Shown here: in pieces, positions 52,948 through 60,156 of the stretch
Position numbering within the stretch: position 1 is the stretch's first letter
Layout of the letters: every line of letters begins with the position of its first letter
Assembly (NCBI GenBank): GCA_024697785.1
Contig: JAILEU010000113.1
Coordinates: forward strand, 1-63,799
From: Bacteroidaceae bacterium
Lineage (GTDB): Bacteria; Bacteroidota; Bacteroidia; Bacteroidales; Bacteroidaceae
Reading direction: 5' to 3'
Length of the DNA stretch: 63,799 nucleotides
Notes under the pieces: generated by a model
Database searches by the model: none
What the model was told of the DNA's origin: nothing
The model's input: only the letters and a program-made list of their open reading frames with translations
Position numbers and translations under genes: made by a program

Positions 52948-52955
52948 TCTTTGCC
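52948..52955 (+). promoter_or_regulatory. -7 element TATCTTTG for the NfnAB fusion gene
   Basis: Full TAnnTTTG match, back to back with the glycogen promoter (gap about 83 bases). The leader of about 127 bases would include the heptad array at 53012-53076. Confidence 0.55.
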
Positions 52956-53011
52956 GCCGACTTAATAATAAATAGGTATTAGGAAAGTTTCTTTTATTCA
53001 TCATTCCTCAT

Positions 53012-53076
53012 TTCAGAGGTCATGTTCGTTAAACGTTAAACATTACACGTTAAACCAACCATCCGTTAAACGATAA
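53012..53076. repeat. Heptad array before the NfnAB fusion gene
   Basis: Units CAGAGGT, CATGTTC, GTTAAAC (two copies), ATTACAC and GTTAAAC, then a 9-base break, then GTTAAAC and GATAAAC, ending 13 bases before the ATG. The CATGTTCGTTAAAC junction resembles the CGTGTTCGTTAAAC junction at 5175, 45071, 60094 and 61522. Confidence 0.8.
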
Positions 53077-53088
53077 ACAAGAAATAAT

Positions 53089-55515
53089 ATGTACGCGATT
53101 GTATCCAAACAGCCCTTTTCCGAGAAAGTGTTCAAAATCGAGGTCGAAGCACCCCTGATAGCCCGCAGCCGCAAGGCCGGACATTTCGTCATCATCCGCA
53201 CGCATGCCCAGGGCGAGCGCATCCCCCTGACCATCGCCGCTGCCGACGTCCAGCGCGGCACCATCACGCTGGTGGTGCAGAAGATTGGCGTCAGCACCAC
53301 GCGCCTCTGCGACATGCAGGTCGGCGACCAGCTGGCCGACGTCGTCGGTCCACTCGGCCAGGCAACGCACATCGAGAACTTCGGCACGGTCGTCTGCGCC
53401 GGTGGCGGCGTGGGCGTCGCACCCATGCTGCCCATCATCCAGGCCCTGAAGGCTGCCGGCAACCGCGTCGTTAGCGTGCTGGCCGGACGCAGCAAGGAGT
53501 TGATTATCCTCGAGGATGAGGTCCGCCGCAGCTCCGACGACGTCATCATCATGACCGACGACGGCTCGTACGGCGACAAGGGCGTCGTTACCGTCGGCAT
53601 CGAACGTGTCATCCAGCGCGAGAAGGTCGATAAGTGCTTCGCCATTGGTCCTGCCATCATGATGAAGTTCTGCTGCCTGCTGACGCAGAAATACAACATC
53701 CCCACCGACGTCTCGCTCAACACCATCATGGTCGACGGCACGGGCATGTGTGGCGCCTGCCGCGTCAGCGTGGGCGGACAGACGAAGTTCGTCTGCGTTG
53801 ATGGCCCCGAGTTCGACGGCCATCAGGTCGATTGGGACGGCATGATGAAGCGCATGGGCTCGTTCAAGGCCGAAGAGCTGGCTGCTTTCGAGCGCTACGC
53901 GCAAAATAGTAGAAGTTCAGAAGTTCAGGAGTTCAGGAGTTCAGACAATAGTTTTGCTGACGACAACCTTCATACGAAGGTATCGTCTGCAACTCCTAAC
54001 CCCTCACCTCTAACCCCTAACCCAAACTCTACCCCCACCCCCCTCGAGGAGCTTCTCGACCGCAAGGCCCCTTGGCGCGAGGAGCTGCGCAAGGCCATGA
54101 AGCCCAAGGAGCGTACGGCCATCGAGCGCTGCCCGATGAACGAACTCGACCCTGTCTATCGCGCCACCACCCGTACCGAGGAAGTCAACACCGGCTATAC
54201 CGCCGAGCAGGCCGTCCGCGAAGCCCATCGCTGCCTCGACTGCGCCAACCCCACCTGCATGGAAGGCTGCCCCGTGGCCATCGAGATTCCCTCGTTTATT
54301 AAGAATGTCGAACGCGGCCATTTCCTCGATGCCGCCCGCGTCATCAAGCATACCTCTTCGCTCCCCGCCGTCTGCGGACGCGTCTGCCCGCAGGAGAAAC
54401 AATGTGAAAGCCATTGCATCCACCTCCGTATGGGCGAGAAGGCCGTTGCCATCGGCAACCTCGAGCGCTTCGTGGCCGACTACGAACGCGAGTCCGGCCA
54501 CATGGCCCTGCCCGAGCTGGCTCCCCGCAACGGCAAGCGCATCGCCGTCGTCGGCTCCGGTCCCGCCGGACTCACCTTCGCAGGCGACATGGCCAAGCGT
54601 GGCTACGACGTCACGGTCTTCGAGGCGCTCCACGAAATCGGCGGCGTGCTCAAATACGGCATACCCGAGTTCCGTCTCCCCAACCGCATCGTCGATGTCG
54701 AGATCAGTCAGCTCGAGAAGATGGGCGTCACCTTTGTCAAGGACTGCCTCGTCGGCAAGACCATCCGCGTTGAGCAGCTCAGCGAGCAGGGCTATGAAGG
54801 CATCTTCGTGGCCACTGGTGCGGGACTGCCCAACTTCATGAACATCCCAGGCGAGAACAGCGTGGGCGTCATGTCGAGCAACGAATATCTCACCCGCGTC
54901 AACCTCATGGACGCCTCCAACCCCGCCACCGACACCCCCATCACTCCGGCCCGCCGCGTCATGGTCGTCGGCGGCGGCAATACCGCCATGGACTCCTGCC
55001 GCACGGCCAAGCGTCTGGGTGCCGAGCGCGTCACTATCGTCTATCGCCGCAGCGAAGCCGAGATGCCCGCCCGCCTCGAGGAGGTGAAGCACGCCAAGGA
55101 AGAGGGCATCGAATTCCTCACCCTCCACAATCCGCTGGAGTACATCGCCGACGAGAAAGGCCACGTCTGCCAGGTGGTGCTTCAGCAAATGGAGCTTGGT
55201 GAGCCCGATGCCTCCGGTCGCCGCAGCCCCGTGCCTATGACGAATGCCGACGGCACGCCCGTTACCGTCACCATGGACATCGACCTGGCCATCGTGGCCG
55301 TTGGCGTCAGCCCCAACCCCATCGTGCCGAAGTCCGTCAAAGGCCTCGAGCTCGGCCGCAAGAACACCATTGCCGTCAACGAGCAGATGCAGTCCAGCAT
55401 CCCCACGCTCTTTGCCGGAGGCGACATCGTCCGCGGCGGAGCCACGGTCATCCTCGCCATGGGTGACGGCCGCCGCGCCGCAGCCGCCATGGATGAGCGC
55501 CTCGCCAGCATCTGA
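53089..55515 (+). CDS. Fused NfnA/NfnB-type flavoprotein (DHOD-B-like plus GltD-like)
   Basis: The 808-residue fusion has two halves. Residues 1-270 are a ferredoxin-NADP-reductase-like subunit: FAD motif RIPLTIA, NAD motif CAGGGVGVAPMLP, and a [2Fe-2S] centre in DGTGMCGACRV and FVCVDGPEF. Residues about 325-808 are a GltD-like subunit with [4Fe-4S] cysteines CLDCANPTCMEGCPV and CGRVCPQEKQCESHC, FAD loop VVGSGPAGLTFAG and NADPH loop VVGGGNTAMDSC. Together this matches electron-bifurcating NADH/ferredoxin:NADP oxidoreductase; databases often call it DHOD B/glutamate synthase. The linker (about 271-324) is low complexity and is encoded by intergenic-type repeats. Confidence 0.9.
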   Translation: MYAIVSKQPFSEKVFKIEVEAPLIARSRKAGHFVIIRTHAQGERIPLTIAAADVQRGTITLVVQKIGVSTTRLCDMQVGDQLADVVGPLGQATHIENFGTVVCAGGGVGVAPMLPIIQALKAAGNRVVSVLAGRSKELIILEDEVRRSSDDVIIMTDDGSYGDKGVVTVGIERVIQREKVDKCFAIGPAIMMKFCCLLTQKYNIPTDVSLNTIMVDGTGMCGACRVSVGGQTKFVCVDGPEFDGHQVDWDGMMKRMGSFKAEELAAFERYAQNSRSSEVQEFRSSDNSFADDNLHTKVSSATPNPSPLTPNPNSTPTPLEELLDRKAPWREELRKAMKPKERTAIERCPMNELDPVYRATTRTEEVNTGYTAEQAVREAHRCLDCANPTCMEGCPVAIEIPSFIKNVERGHFLDAARVIKHTSSLPAVCGRVCPQEKQCESHCIHLRMGEKAVAIGNLERFVADYERESGHMALPELAPRNGKRIAVVGSGPAGLTFAGDMAKRGYDVTVFEALHEIGGVLKYGIPEFRLPNRIVDVEISQLEKMGVTFVKDCLVGKTIRVEQLSEQGYEGIFVATGAGLPNFMNIPGENSVGVMSSNEYLTRVNLMDASNPATDTPITPARRVMVVGGGNTAMDSCRTAKRLGAERVTIVYRRSEAEMPARLEEVKHAKEEGIEFLTLHNPLEYIADEKGHVCQVVLQQMELGEPDASGRRSPVPMTNADGTPVTVTMDIDLAIVAVGVSPNPIVPKSVKGLELGRKNTIAVNEQMQSSIPTLFAGGDIVRGGATVILAMGDGRRAAAAMDERLASI

Positions 55516-55612
55516 CCCCCGGTTACATCGTCTCGTCTATGCACGAGCGTCTCGCCGGCATCTGACCCTCGGCTACATCGTCTCGTCTATGCACGAGCGT
55601 TTTGTTGTCAAC
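55498..55612. repeat. 50-bp tandem duplication of the 3' end of the NfnAB gene
   Basis: The unit GAGCGCCTCGCCAGCATCTG plus 30 further bases, which includes the last codons and stop of the gene, is repeated from about 55548, and its first bases occur again at about 55598. The second copy would again encode ERLAGI-stop. Confidence 0.8.
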
Positions 55613-55697
55613 GGATCCGCGATGCCGTCGTCACGTTCCCCTTTTCTCTTCTGAAAGCCCCTCTGCTTTTCTTGCCAGATGTAGCTCTTATCCTTAG

Positions 55698-55777
55698 AAC
55701 GCAATTGCGTTTTAATTAAAACACAATTGCGTTCTAAATAAAACACAGCCGTGTTCTAAATAAAACACAATTGTGTT
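55698..55777. repeat. Array of four 14-bp palindromes at exact 22-bp period
   Basis: AACGCAATTGCGTT (55698-55711), AACACAATTGCGTT (55720-55733), AACACAGCCGTGTT (55742-55755) and AACACAATTGTGTT (55764-55777). The 8-base spacers are TTAATTAA, CTAAATAA and CTAAATAA. Same geometry as 12889-12946 with unrelated palindrome sequence. The rest of 55516-55877 holds nothing I recognise. Confidence 0.9.
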
Positions 55778-55877
55778 TCAAGAAAAAACTCTTTCCCTGT
55801 AAAGACTTTCGCTTGAGGCAAGAGAAGAGGATCAAATACACTTACTTCCCAAAACGCATCCCCTCATGGTCTGCCCT

Positions 55878-57245
55878 TCATGATCCGCAAATGTCGGAAA
55901 AGTTCAGAAGGAAAGCATCGGTAGTGTTACAGATTTCAGCCGCCAGATCGTTGAGGCGATGGAACCGGGCATAATCCGAAGGATGTGCTGCCGCCGTAGT
56001 TCCCACAGCCGTGGTTCCCGCGCTCTTCAGCGCGGTTTCCCTCTCCGCCGTGGTTCCCGCGCTCTTCAGCGCGGTCTCCCTCATCAGCTCCTTATCCAGC
56101 CCCCAGGGCGAAAGAACCAGCAGGTTCCCGCGCGCGCAGGCCTCGAAACGGCGGCGCTCAGGCTTCCAATAGCGCCCAATAGGTTCTTTTTGTAGATGGA
56201 TGACGGGCAGCCCCTCGTCGATGGCCGTTTTTATCACAAGGCTTTCTCCTTTTGAAATGCCTGCCGATACGAGCACCACACCCGAACGAGCTTCGGCCAA
56301 TTGGCGCTCTCGTTCGCGTTTGTATTCTTCCGTCTGCTCTGTGGGAAGGCCAGTGGTCTTGACGCGACGATGGTAGAACACCAGTTCTTTCTCTGCGCGT
56401 TTCAGCAGGAAAAGAGCGCCGAAGGCCGCGTATTCATGAGTCCCAATGCGCAGGTGTAGCTGGCGTTCCATTAGTTGAGGCAGCTGCCGTCGCATTAAGG
56501 CGCGGAGAGGGTTGTCGCTCATGTAGCGCTTGATGGTATCAAGCATCCCCGGCCGTTTGATAATACGGTCGTGATAGCCAGTCTCGAAAAGCGAAGGCCG
56601 AGGGACCGTACTCGAAAGTACGGGAACCACAGCGTTCCCGCCTCCTCCCGCCATCGCTGTTCCCGCAGCCATGGTTCCCGCAGCCGTTCCCGCTGCCATG
56701 GTTCCCTCAGCCGCCGTTCCTGCAGCCGTGGTTTCCACAGCCGTTCCCGCAGCCATAGTTCCCGCAGCCATGGTTCCCGCGCTTTTCAGCGCGGTCCCTT
56801 CCTCTTTCTCTCGCCCCCCATTCTCTCCCTGCTTCCACCAGGCCCTGCTACAGCCCCCCTTAAAGCTGCGAAGGATGTCACCCAGCCTCTTGCCAACGGG
56901 CAAAGGCTCTGCAACGTACAGAAGCAGGTGAATATGGTTAGGCATGATGGCTGTCTGCCACACCTCAACCTGGGGATAGAACCGGTGAATCTTGGGCAGC
57001 TCTTGTTCGAGGATGCTACGCCCCAAGGGGCTAAGCACGATATGGGGAAAGTCAGCCTCTCCACGTCGTGCTCTGATGTTGCCTTCAAGGTGACCGAAGA
57101 GAGGGTGCCGACCCTCTATGCACATGGTGACCATATACAATCCGCAGCCACCATAGTCCTGCCATTCCGCCCGTCGGTGTTGGTTGGGCTGGACTTCATG
57201 GGGCGTTAATCCTCTGCGTAGCAGTTCTTCCTTTGATGTGGGCAT
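55878..57245 (-). CDS. REP-type Y1 (HUH) transposase fused to a SLOG/DprA-like domain
   Basis: The 455-residue protein has a Y1 transposase domain (about 25-255). TAIMPNHIHLLLYV carries the HUH pair His104 and His106. LFETGYHDRIIKRPGMLDTI and KRYMSDNPLRA carry the presumed catalytic Tyr241. Inside this domain, between helix and Tyr, residues 150-205 are an expansion of GTMAA-type repeats. Residues about 265-385 resemble a Rossmann-like SLOG/DprA domain (SGVVLVSAGISKGESLVIKT, AIDEGLPVIHL). A second repeat expansion (ETALKSAGTTA, twice) lies at 390-418. REP-associated transposases process the palindromes they mobilise. The REP-like clusters at 29864, 34942, 43368 and 63693 may be its substrates. 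There are no terminal inverted repeats around the gene. Confidence 0.8.
   Translation of the reverse strand: MPTSKEELLRRGLTPHEVQPNQHRRAEWQDYGGCGLYMVTMCIEGRHPLFGHLEGNIRARRGEADFPHIVLSPLGRSILEQELPKIHRFYPQVEVWQTAIMPNHIHLLLYVAEPLPVGKRLGDILRSFKGGCSRAWWKQGENGGREKEEGTALKSAGTMAAGTMAAGTAVETTAAGTAAEGTMAAGTAAGTMAAGTAMAGGGGNAVVPVLSSTVPRPSLFETGYHDRIIKRPGMLDTIKRYMSDNPLRALMRRQLPQLMERQLHLRIGTHEYAAFGALFLLKRAEKELVFYHRRVKTTGLPTEQTEEYKRERERQLAEARSGVVLVSAGISKGESLVIKTAIDEGLPVIHLQKEPIGRYWKPERRRFEACARGNLLVLSPWGLDKELMRETALKSAGTTAERETALKSAGTTAVGTTAAAHPSDYARFHRLNDLAAEICNTTDAFLLNFSDICGS
56018..56794. repeat. REP-like hairpins and a 15-bp minisatellite inside the transposase gene
   Basis: CCGCGCTCTTCAGCGCGG (7-bp stem, 4-base loop) occurs at 56018-56035 and 56057-56074, and with loop TTTC at 56777-56794. 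CCGTACTCGAAAGTACGG at 56606-56623 has the same geometry and also a GGGAACC flank. Between 56640 and 56780 a degenerate 15-bp unit (GCAGCCATGGTTCCC) is repeated about eight times. All keep the reading frame. Confidence 0.85.
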
Positions 57246-57741
57246 CTGCGCGTTCTTTGATTCTTATTGGTTTCGTCTGCAAAAATAAGCAATAGTTGGA
57301 TAAAGTATATCAACCCTGTAAGAAAAAAAGTTCTCCCTCCATCTTTTTGTGATACACGGTTAAAGTTTTTTGGAGTTGGTTTCAATCAAGTTCTCAAAAT
57401 AAAGTCCAAAAAAGCATCTCAAACTAACGGACAAATTAAAACGTCCTCTTTTGGATACAAAAGCATATTTTTCCGAGAAAGTAGGATGTAAGTGGTTGGT
57501 ATATTGTGCAAAGAGTGGCGTTTGATGGGGAGGAACTGAGTGTGACGCACAAAAGTGCGTCACACCGTCCGTCACGTGTTTCGTCACAACTCACGGGGCT
57601 GTAATTCTTAAGATTAGACGGGGTGTGACGCATGCGACGCAGAAAATCAAACTTTTTTTGTATGGGGAAGGAGAGTGGCGACAATTTTTTTTACTTTCAT
57701 TTAACTTCTGATAGTTCAGTCATATAAAAATATACGTTTTC
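57246..57741. other. Gene-free region with a strong hairpin (57540-57565)
   Basis: GTGTGACGCAC-AAAA-GTGCGTCACAC is a perfect 11-bp stem. Further GTGACG-type words (CCGTCACG, TCGTCACAA, GTGTGACGCATGCGACGC) follow to 57645, before an A/T-rich tract. The rest (57250-57480) is A/T rich without recognisable signals. No gene seen. Confidence 0.6.
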
Positions 57742-57773
57742 TTGCGGGAAATCGATAATTCTTTGTATTTTTG
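57742..57773 (+). promoter_or_regulatory. Promoter of the GH43-like gene
   Basis: TTG at 57742-57744, 21 bases, TATTTTTG at 57766-57773. Transcription would start near 57780, about 23 bases before the ATG at 57803. Confidence 0.65.
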
Positions 57774-57802
57774 TCGCGAAAAACATCTAAATGTAAGTTG
57801 TC

Positions 57803-58789
57803 ATGAAGAAATACGGGATTTTTTTGATGGCTCTGTTCTGCATCCTCCCCTCCGTCTCGTGGGGAAAGACGGGGCGCACGGTAATCACGAACGGCGTACT
57901 CTGGCGGGACACCAACGGTAATGTGGTCCAGGCTCATGGCGCCGGATTCCTCTACCAGAACGGGACGTGGTATATGATCGGCGAGGACCGCAGCGATCCC
58001 TGGAGCCCCGACGTGAATATGTATAGCTCGCCTGACCTGGTGACGTGGACGTTCGTGGGCAAAATCATCAAGAACGGCGAGACGACTCCTGACCTCGGAC
58101 GCCGCCGGTTCATCGAACGCCCGAAGCTGTTGTTCTGCGCACGGACGGGTCAGTATGTGGTGTGGTGCCACTACGAAGGACGAAACTACGGCGCCTCGGA
58201 GGCTGCTGTGTTCGTGAGCGAGAAGGTTGAGGGGCCTTACCGGCTGGTTCGTGCCGGCCGCCCGCTGGACATCAAGAGCCGCGACTGCAACGTCTTTCAG
58301 GATGCCGACGGACAGGCTTATTTCATCTCTACCATCGAGGAGAACCAGCATCTGGGCCTCTTCCGCCTGTCGGACGACTATACTGAGGCGCTTTCGTGTA
58401 ACATCCTCTTTGCCCATCAGAGCCGCGAGGCTCCGGCCATAGCCAAGGTGGGGGAGACGTACTATATGCTCTCGTCGGCATGCACGGGCTGGGAGCCTAA
58501 CCAATGCAAGCTGTCCGTGTCCCAATCGCTCACGGAGGGCTGGAGCCCGCTGGAGAACGCGGGCGACAGCATCTGCTACGACACGCAGGCGGCATCCATA
58601 CTGACGGTAAAGGGCTCGAAGCAGACGACGTATCTCTACGTCGGCGACCGCTGGATGGACCCCGGACTACCGGAGTCGAAGACCATCATCTTCCCCGTGA
58701 CGTTCGCGGACGGCAAATGCACGCTTCACTACACGGAGCGCTTCGAAATTGACTTCGAGACGGGCGAATGGAAAGAGTTAGATAATTAA
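57803..58789 (+). CDS. Secreted GH43-like glycosidase (beta-galactosidase/galactanase branch)
   Basis: The 328-residue protein has a signal peptide (1-21, ending SVSWG) and a single five-bladed propeller. NGVLWRDTNGNVVQAHGAG and TWYMIGEDR form blade one. FIERPKLLFCARTGQYVVWCHYE, SRDCNVFQDADGQAYFIST (Asp that tunes the acid) and REAPAIAKVGETYYMLSS (catalytic Glu) follow. This resembles the GH43 subfamilies acting on galactans, in which the usual catalytic-base Asp of blade one is replaced; here that site reads QAHGAG. Substrate is uncertain. No CBM is present. The stop TAA starts a heptad array. Confidence 0.82.
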   Translation: MKKYGIFLMALFCILPSVSWGKTGRTVITNGVLWRDTNGNVVQAHGAGFLYQNGTWYMIGEDRSDPWSPDVNMYSSPDLVTWTFVGKIIKNGETTPDLGRRRFIERPKLLFCARTGQYVVWCHYEGRNYGASEAAVFVSEKVEGPYRLVRAGRPLDIKSRDCNVFQDADGQAYFISTIEENQHLGLFRLSDDYTEALSCNILFAHQSREAPAIAKVGETYYMLSSACTGWEPNQCKLSVSQSLTEGWSPLENAGDSICYDTQAASILTVKGSKQTTYLYVGDRWMDPGLPESKTIIFPVTFADGKCTLHYTERFEIDFETGEWKELDN

Positions 58790-58814
58790 GAATTAAGAGT
58801 TAAGAAAAATAGTC
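58787..58814. repeat. Short heptad array at the GH43-like stop codon
   Basis: TAAGAAT, TAAGAGT, TAAGAAA and AATAGTC run in phase from the stop TAA. The TAAGAAT and TAAGAGT words are identical to those behind ssb. Confidence 0.75.
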
Positions 58815-58882
58815 TTGCAAGCAACTTTTTTCTAGACAACTAATTTTACGAATTGTACGAATTATTTCGGGAATGGTTTAAC

Positions 58883-58918
58883 CGTAGGGATGCGGCATGT
58901 GGCGTCCCTACGTTTTTT
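58883..58918 (+). terminator. Rho-independent terminator after the GH43-like gene
   Basis: CGTAGGGATGC pairs with GCGTCCCTACG (11 bp, one G-T pair, 8-base loop) and is followed by six T. It lies 95 bases after the stop and just before the convergent EamA gene end. Confidence 0.85.
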
Positions 58919-58921
58919 GCT

Positions 58922-59854
58922 CTATAGCAGGAAGAAGAGGGCTACGCCGGTGACTGTGATTAAGGTGCCGATGACTTCGCGCAGGGAGATCTTCTGGTGG
59001 TTGATGAGGGCGTAGGGCACGATGATGAGCACAGGCGTGAGCGCCATTAGCGTGGAGGCTATGCCTACCTTGGCATATTGCACGGCCATCAGCGAGAGCG
59101 ACACGCCGAGGAACGGGCCGAAGAACGTGGTGAGCGTGGCGAAGAGCATGCTCTTACGGTCGTGGAGGGCGCTGGCGACCTTTCCGAGCGATTTCTGGAA
59201 AACGAGGATGAGGAAGAAGCCCATGAGACCGAACAGGGCTCGTATGAACGTGCCGGCAAAGGGCATTAGGGCCTGGACCTGCTCGGGTGCGTCGGCGGGT
59301 ATGGAGGCGGCGTAGTGGTTCAGTCCTATCTTGCTCAGCAGCAGCCCGATGCCTTGTCCCATGCCGGCTCCGATGCCGTAGAGCACGCCGCGCAGGGGCA
59401 GCTTCAGCTTGAGGGTGTGGCCGCTACGCACGATGATGGAGAAGGCTATGCCGCTTAGCGTCACCAGCATGGCGAGCCACGAGCGCCACGAGAGCGTCTC
59501 GCCCAGCACCATCCACCCGGCAATTCCGCCGATGGGGGGAGCAAGCGTCATGAACAGCTGGCCAAACTTCGAGCCGAAGATGACGTAGGCGTTAAACAAG
59601 CAGTAGTCGCCAAACACATATCCCACGATGCCCGAAAGGGCCAGCCACATCCAGACCGTACCGTTGGCATAGAGCGGGTAGGGCGTACCGGTCGCTATCA
59701 GCAGCATGACGGCCAGCATGACCAGCGACAGCACCATGCGGATGAGGTTGAGCGGCAGGGCTCCGATACGATGGCTGGCGATGTCGGCAAACAGGGCTGT
59801 GGCGGTCCACGACAGGGCCACAACCAGCGAAATTAATTCTCCGTAGTATCTCAA
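58922..59854 (-). CDS. EamA-family (DMT) transporter
   Basis: The 310-residue membrane protein has ten hydrophobic helices in two EamA halves (about 5-140 and 155-308). Typical stretches are SLVVALSWTATALFADIA, GYVFGDYCLFNAYVIFG, FGPFLGVSLSLMAVQYAKVGIASTLMALTPVLIIV and ISLREVIGTLITVTGVALFFLL. Members export small metabolites such as amino acids or nucleotide sugars. Specificity cannot be told. The gene is monocistronic. Confidence 0.9.
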   Translation of the reverse strand: MRYYGELISLVVALSWTATALFADIASHRIGALPLNLIRMVLSLVMLAVMLLIATGTPYPLYANGTVWMWLALSGIVGYVFGDYCLFNAYVIFGSKFGQLFMTLAPPIGGIAGWMVLGETLSWRSWLAMLVTLSGIAFSIIVRSGHTLKLKLPLRGVLYGIGAGMGQGIGLLLSKIGLNHYAASIPADAPEQVQALMPFAGTFIRALFGLMGFFLILVFQKSLGKVASALHDRKSMLFATLTTFFGPFLGVSLSLMAVQYAKVGIASTLMALTPVLIIVPYALINHQKISLREVIGTLITVTGVALFFLL

Positions 59855-60156
59855 TGGGATTTACTTTTTATTTACGATTTGATAATTTGGAGTTCAGGAG
59901 TTCAGGAGTTCAGACGAATGTTTGGAGTTCAGGAGTTCAGGAGTTGAGCCTCGCTCTTCCTCTGTCGCGACTCGGCAGAGTTCAAACCAGTTTGACTCTG
60001 CTCTCGCTGTTCCATCGGTTCAGGAGTTCAGACAAAAGTCCTGCCGCATGGTCGTTAAACAATAAACGTTAAACGTTAAACCAATATCATAGGACGTGTT
60101 CGTTAAACGTTAAACATTAAATGTTAAACCTATTTTTAACTCTCAACTCTTAATTC
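59855..60156. repeat. Repeat-filled gap between EamA and BT_3928-type genes
   Basis: 59889-59950: AGGAGTTC octamers in several copies. 59929-60020: inverted copy of the dispersed element at 29645-29745, with AGTTCAAACCAGTTTGACTC in the centre. 60050-60128: heptads GTTAAAC, AATAAAC and CATTAAA in two groups, the second led by GGACGTGTTC. 60136-60156: TAACTCT, CAACTCT and TAATTCT heptads up to the putative TTG start. No promoter match is evident. Confidence 0.75.

Noticed and set aside
53089-55515. Dihydroorotate dehydrogenase B plus glutamate synthase as literal function
   Set aside because: No pyrD or gltB partner is nearby, and the domain and cofactor order fits an NfnA/NfnB-type oxidoreductase better. 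The older name reflects database transfer.
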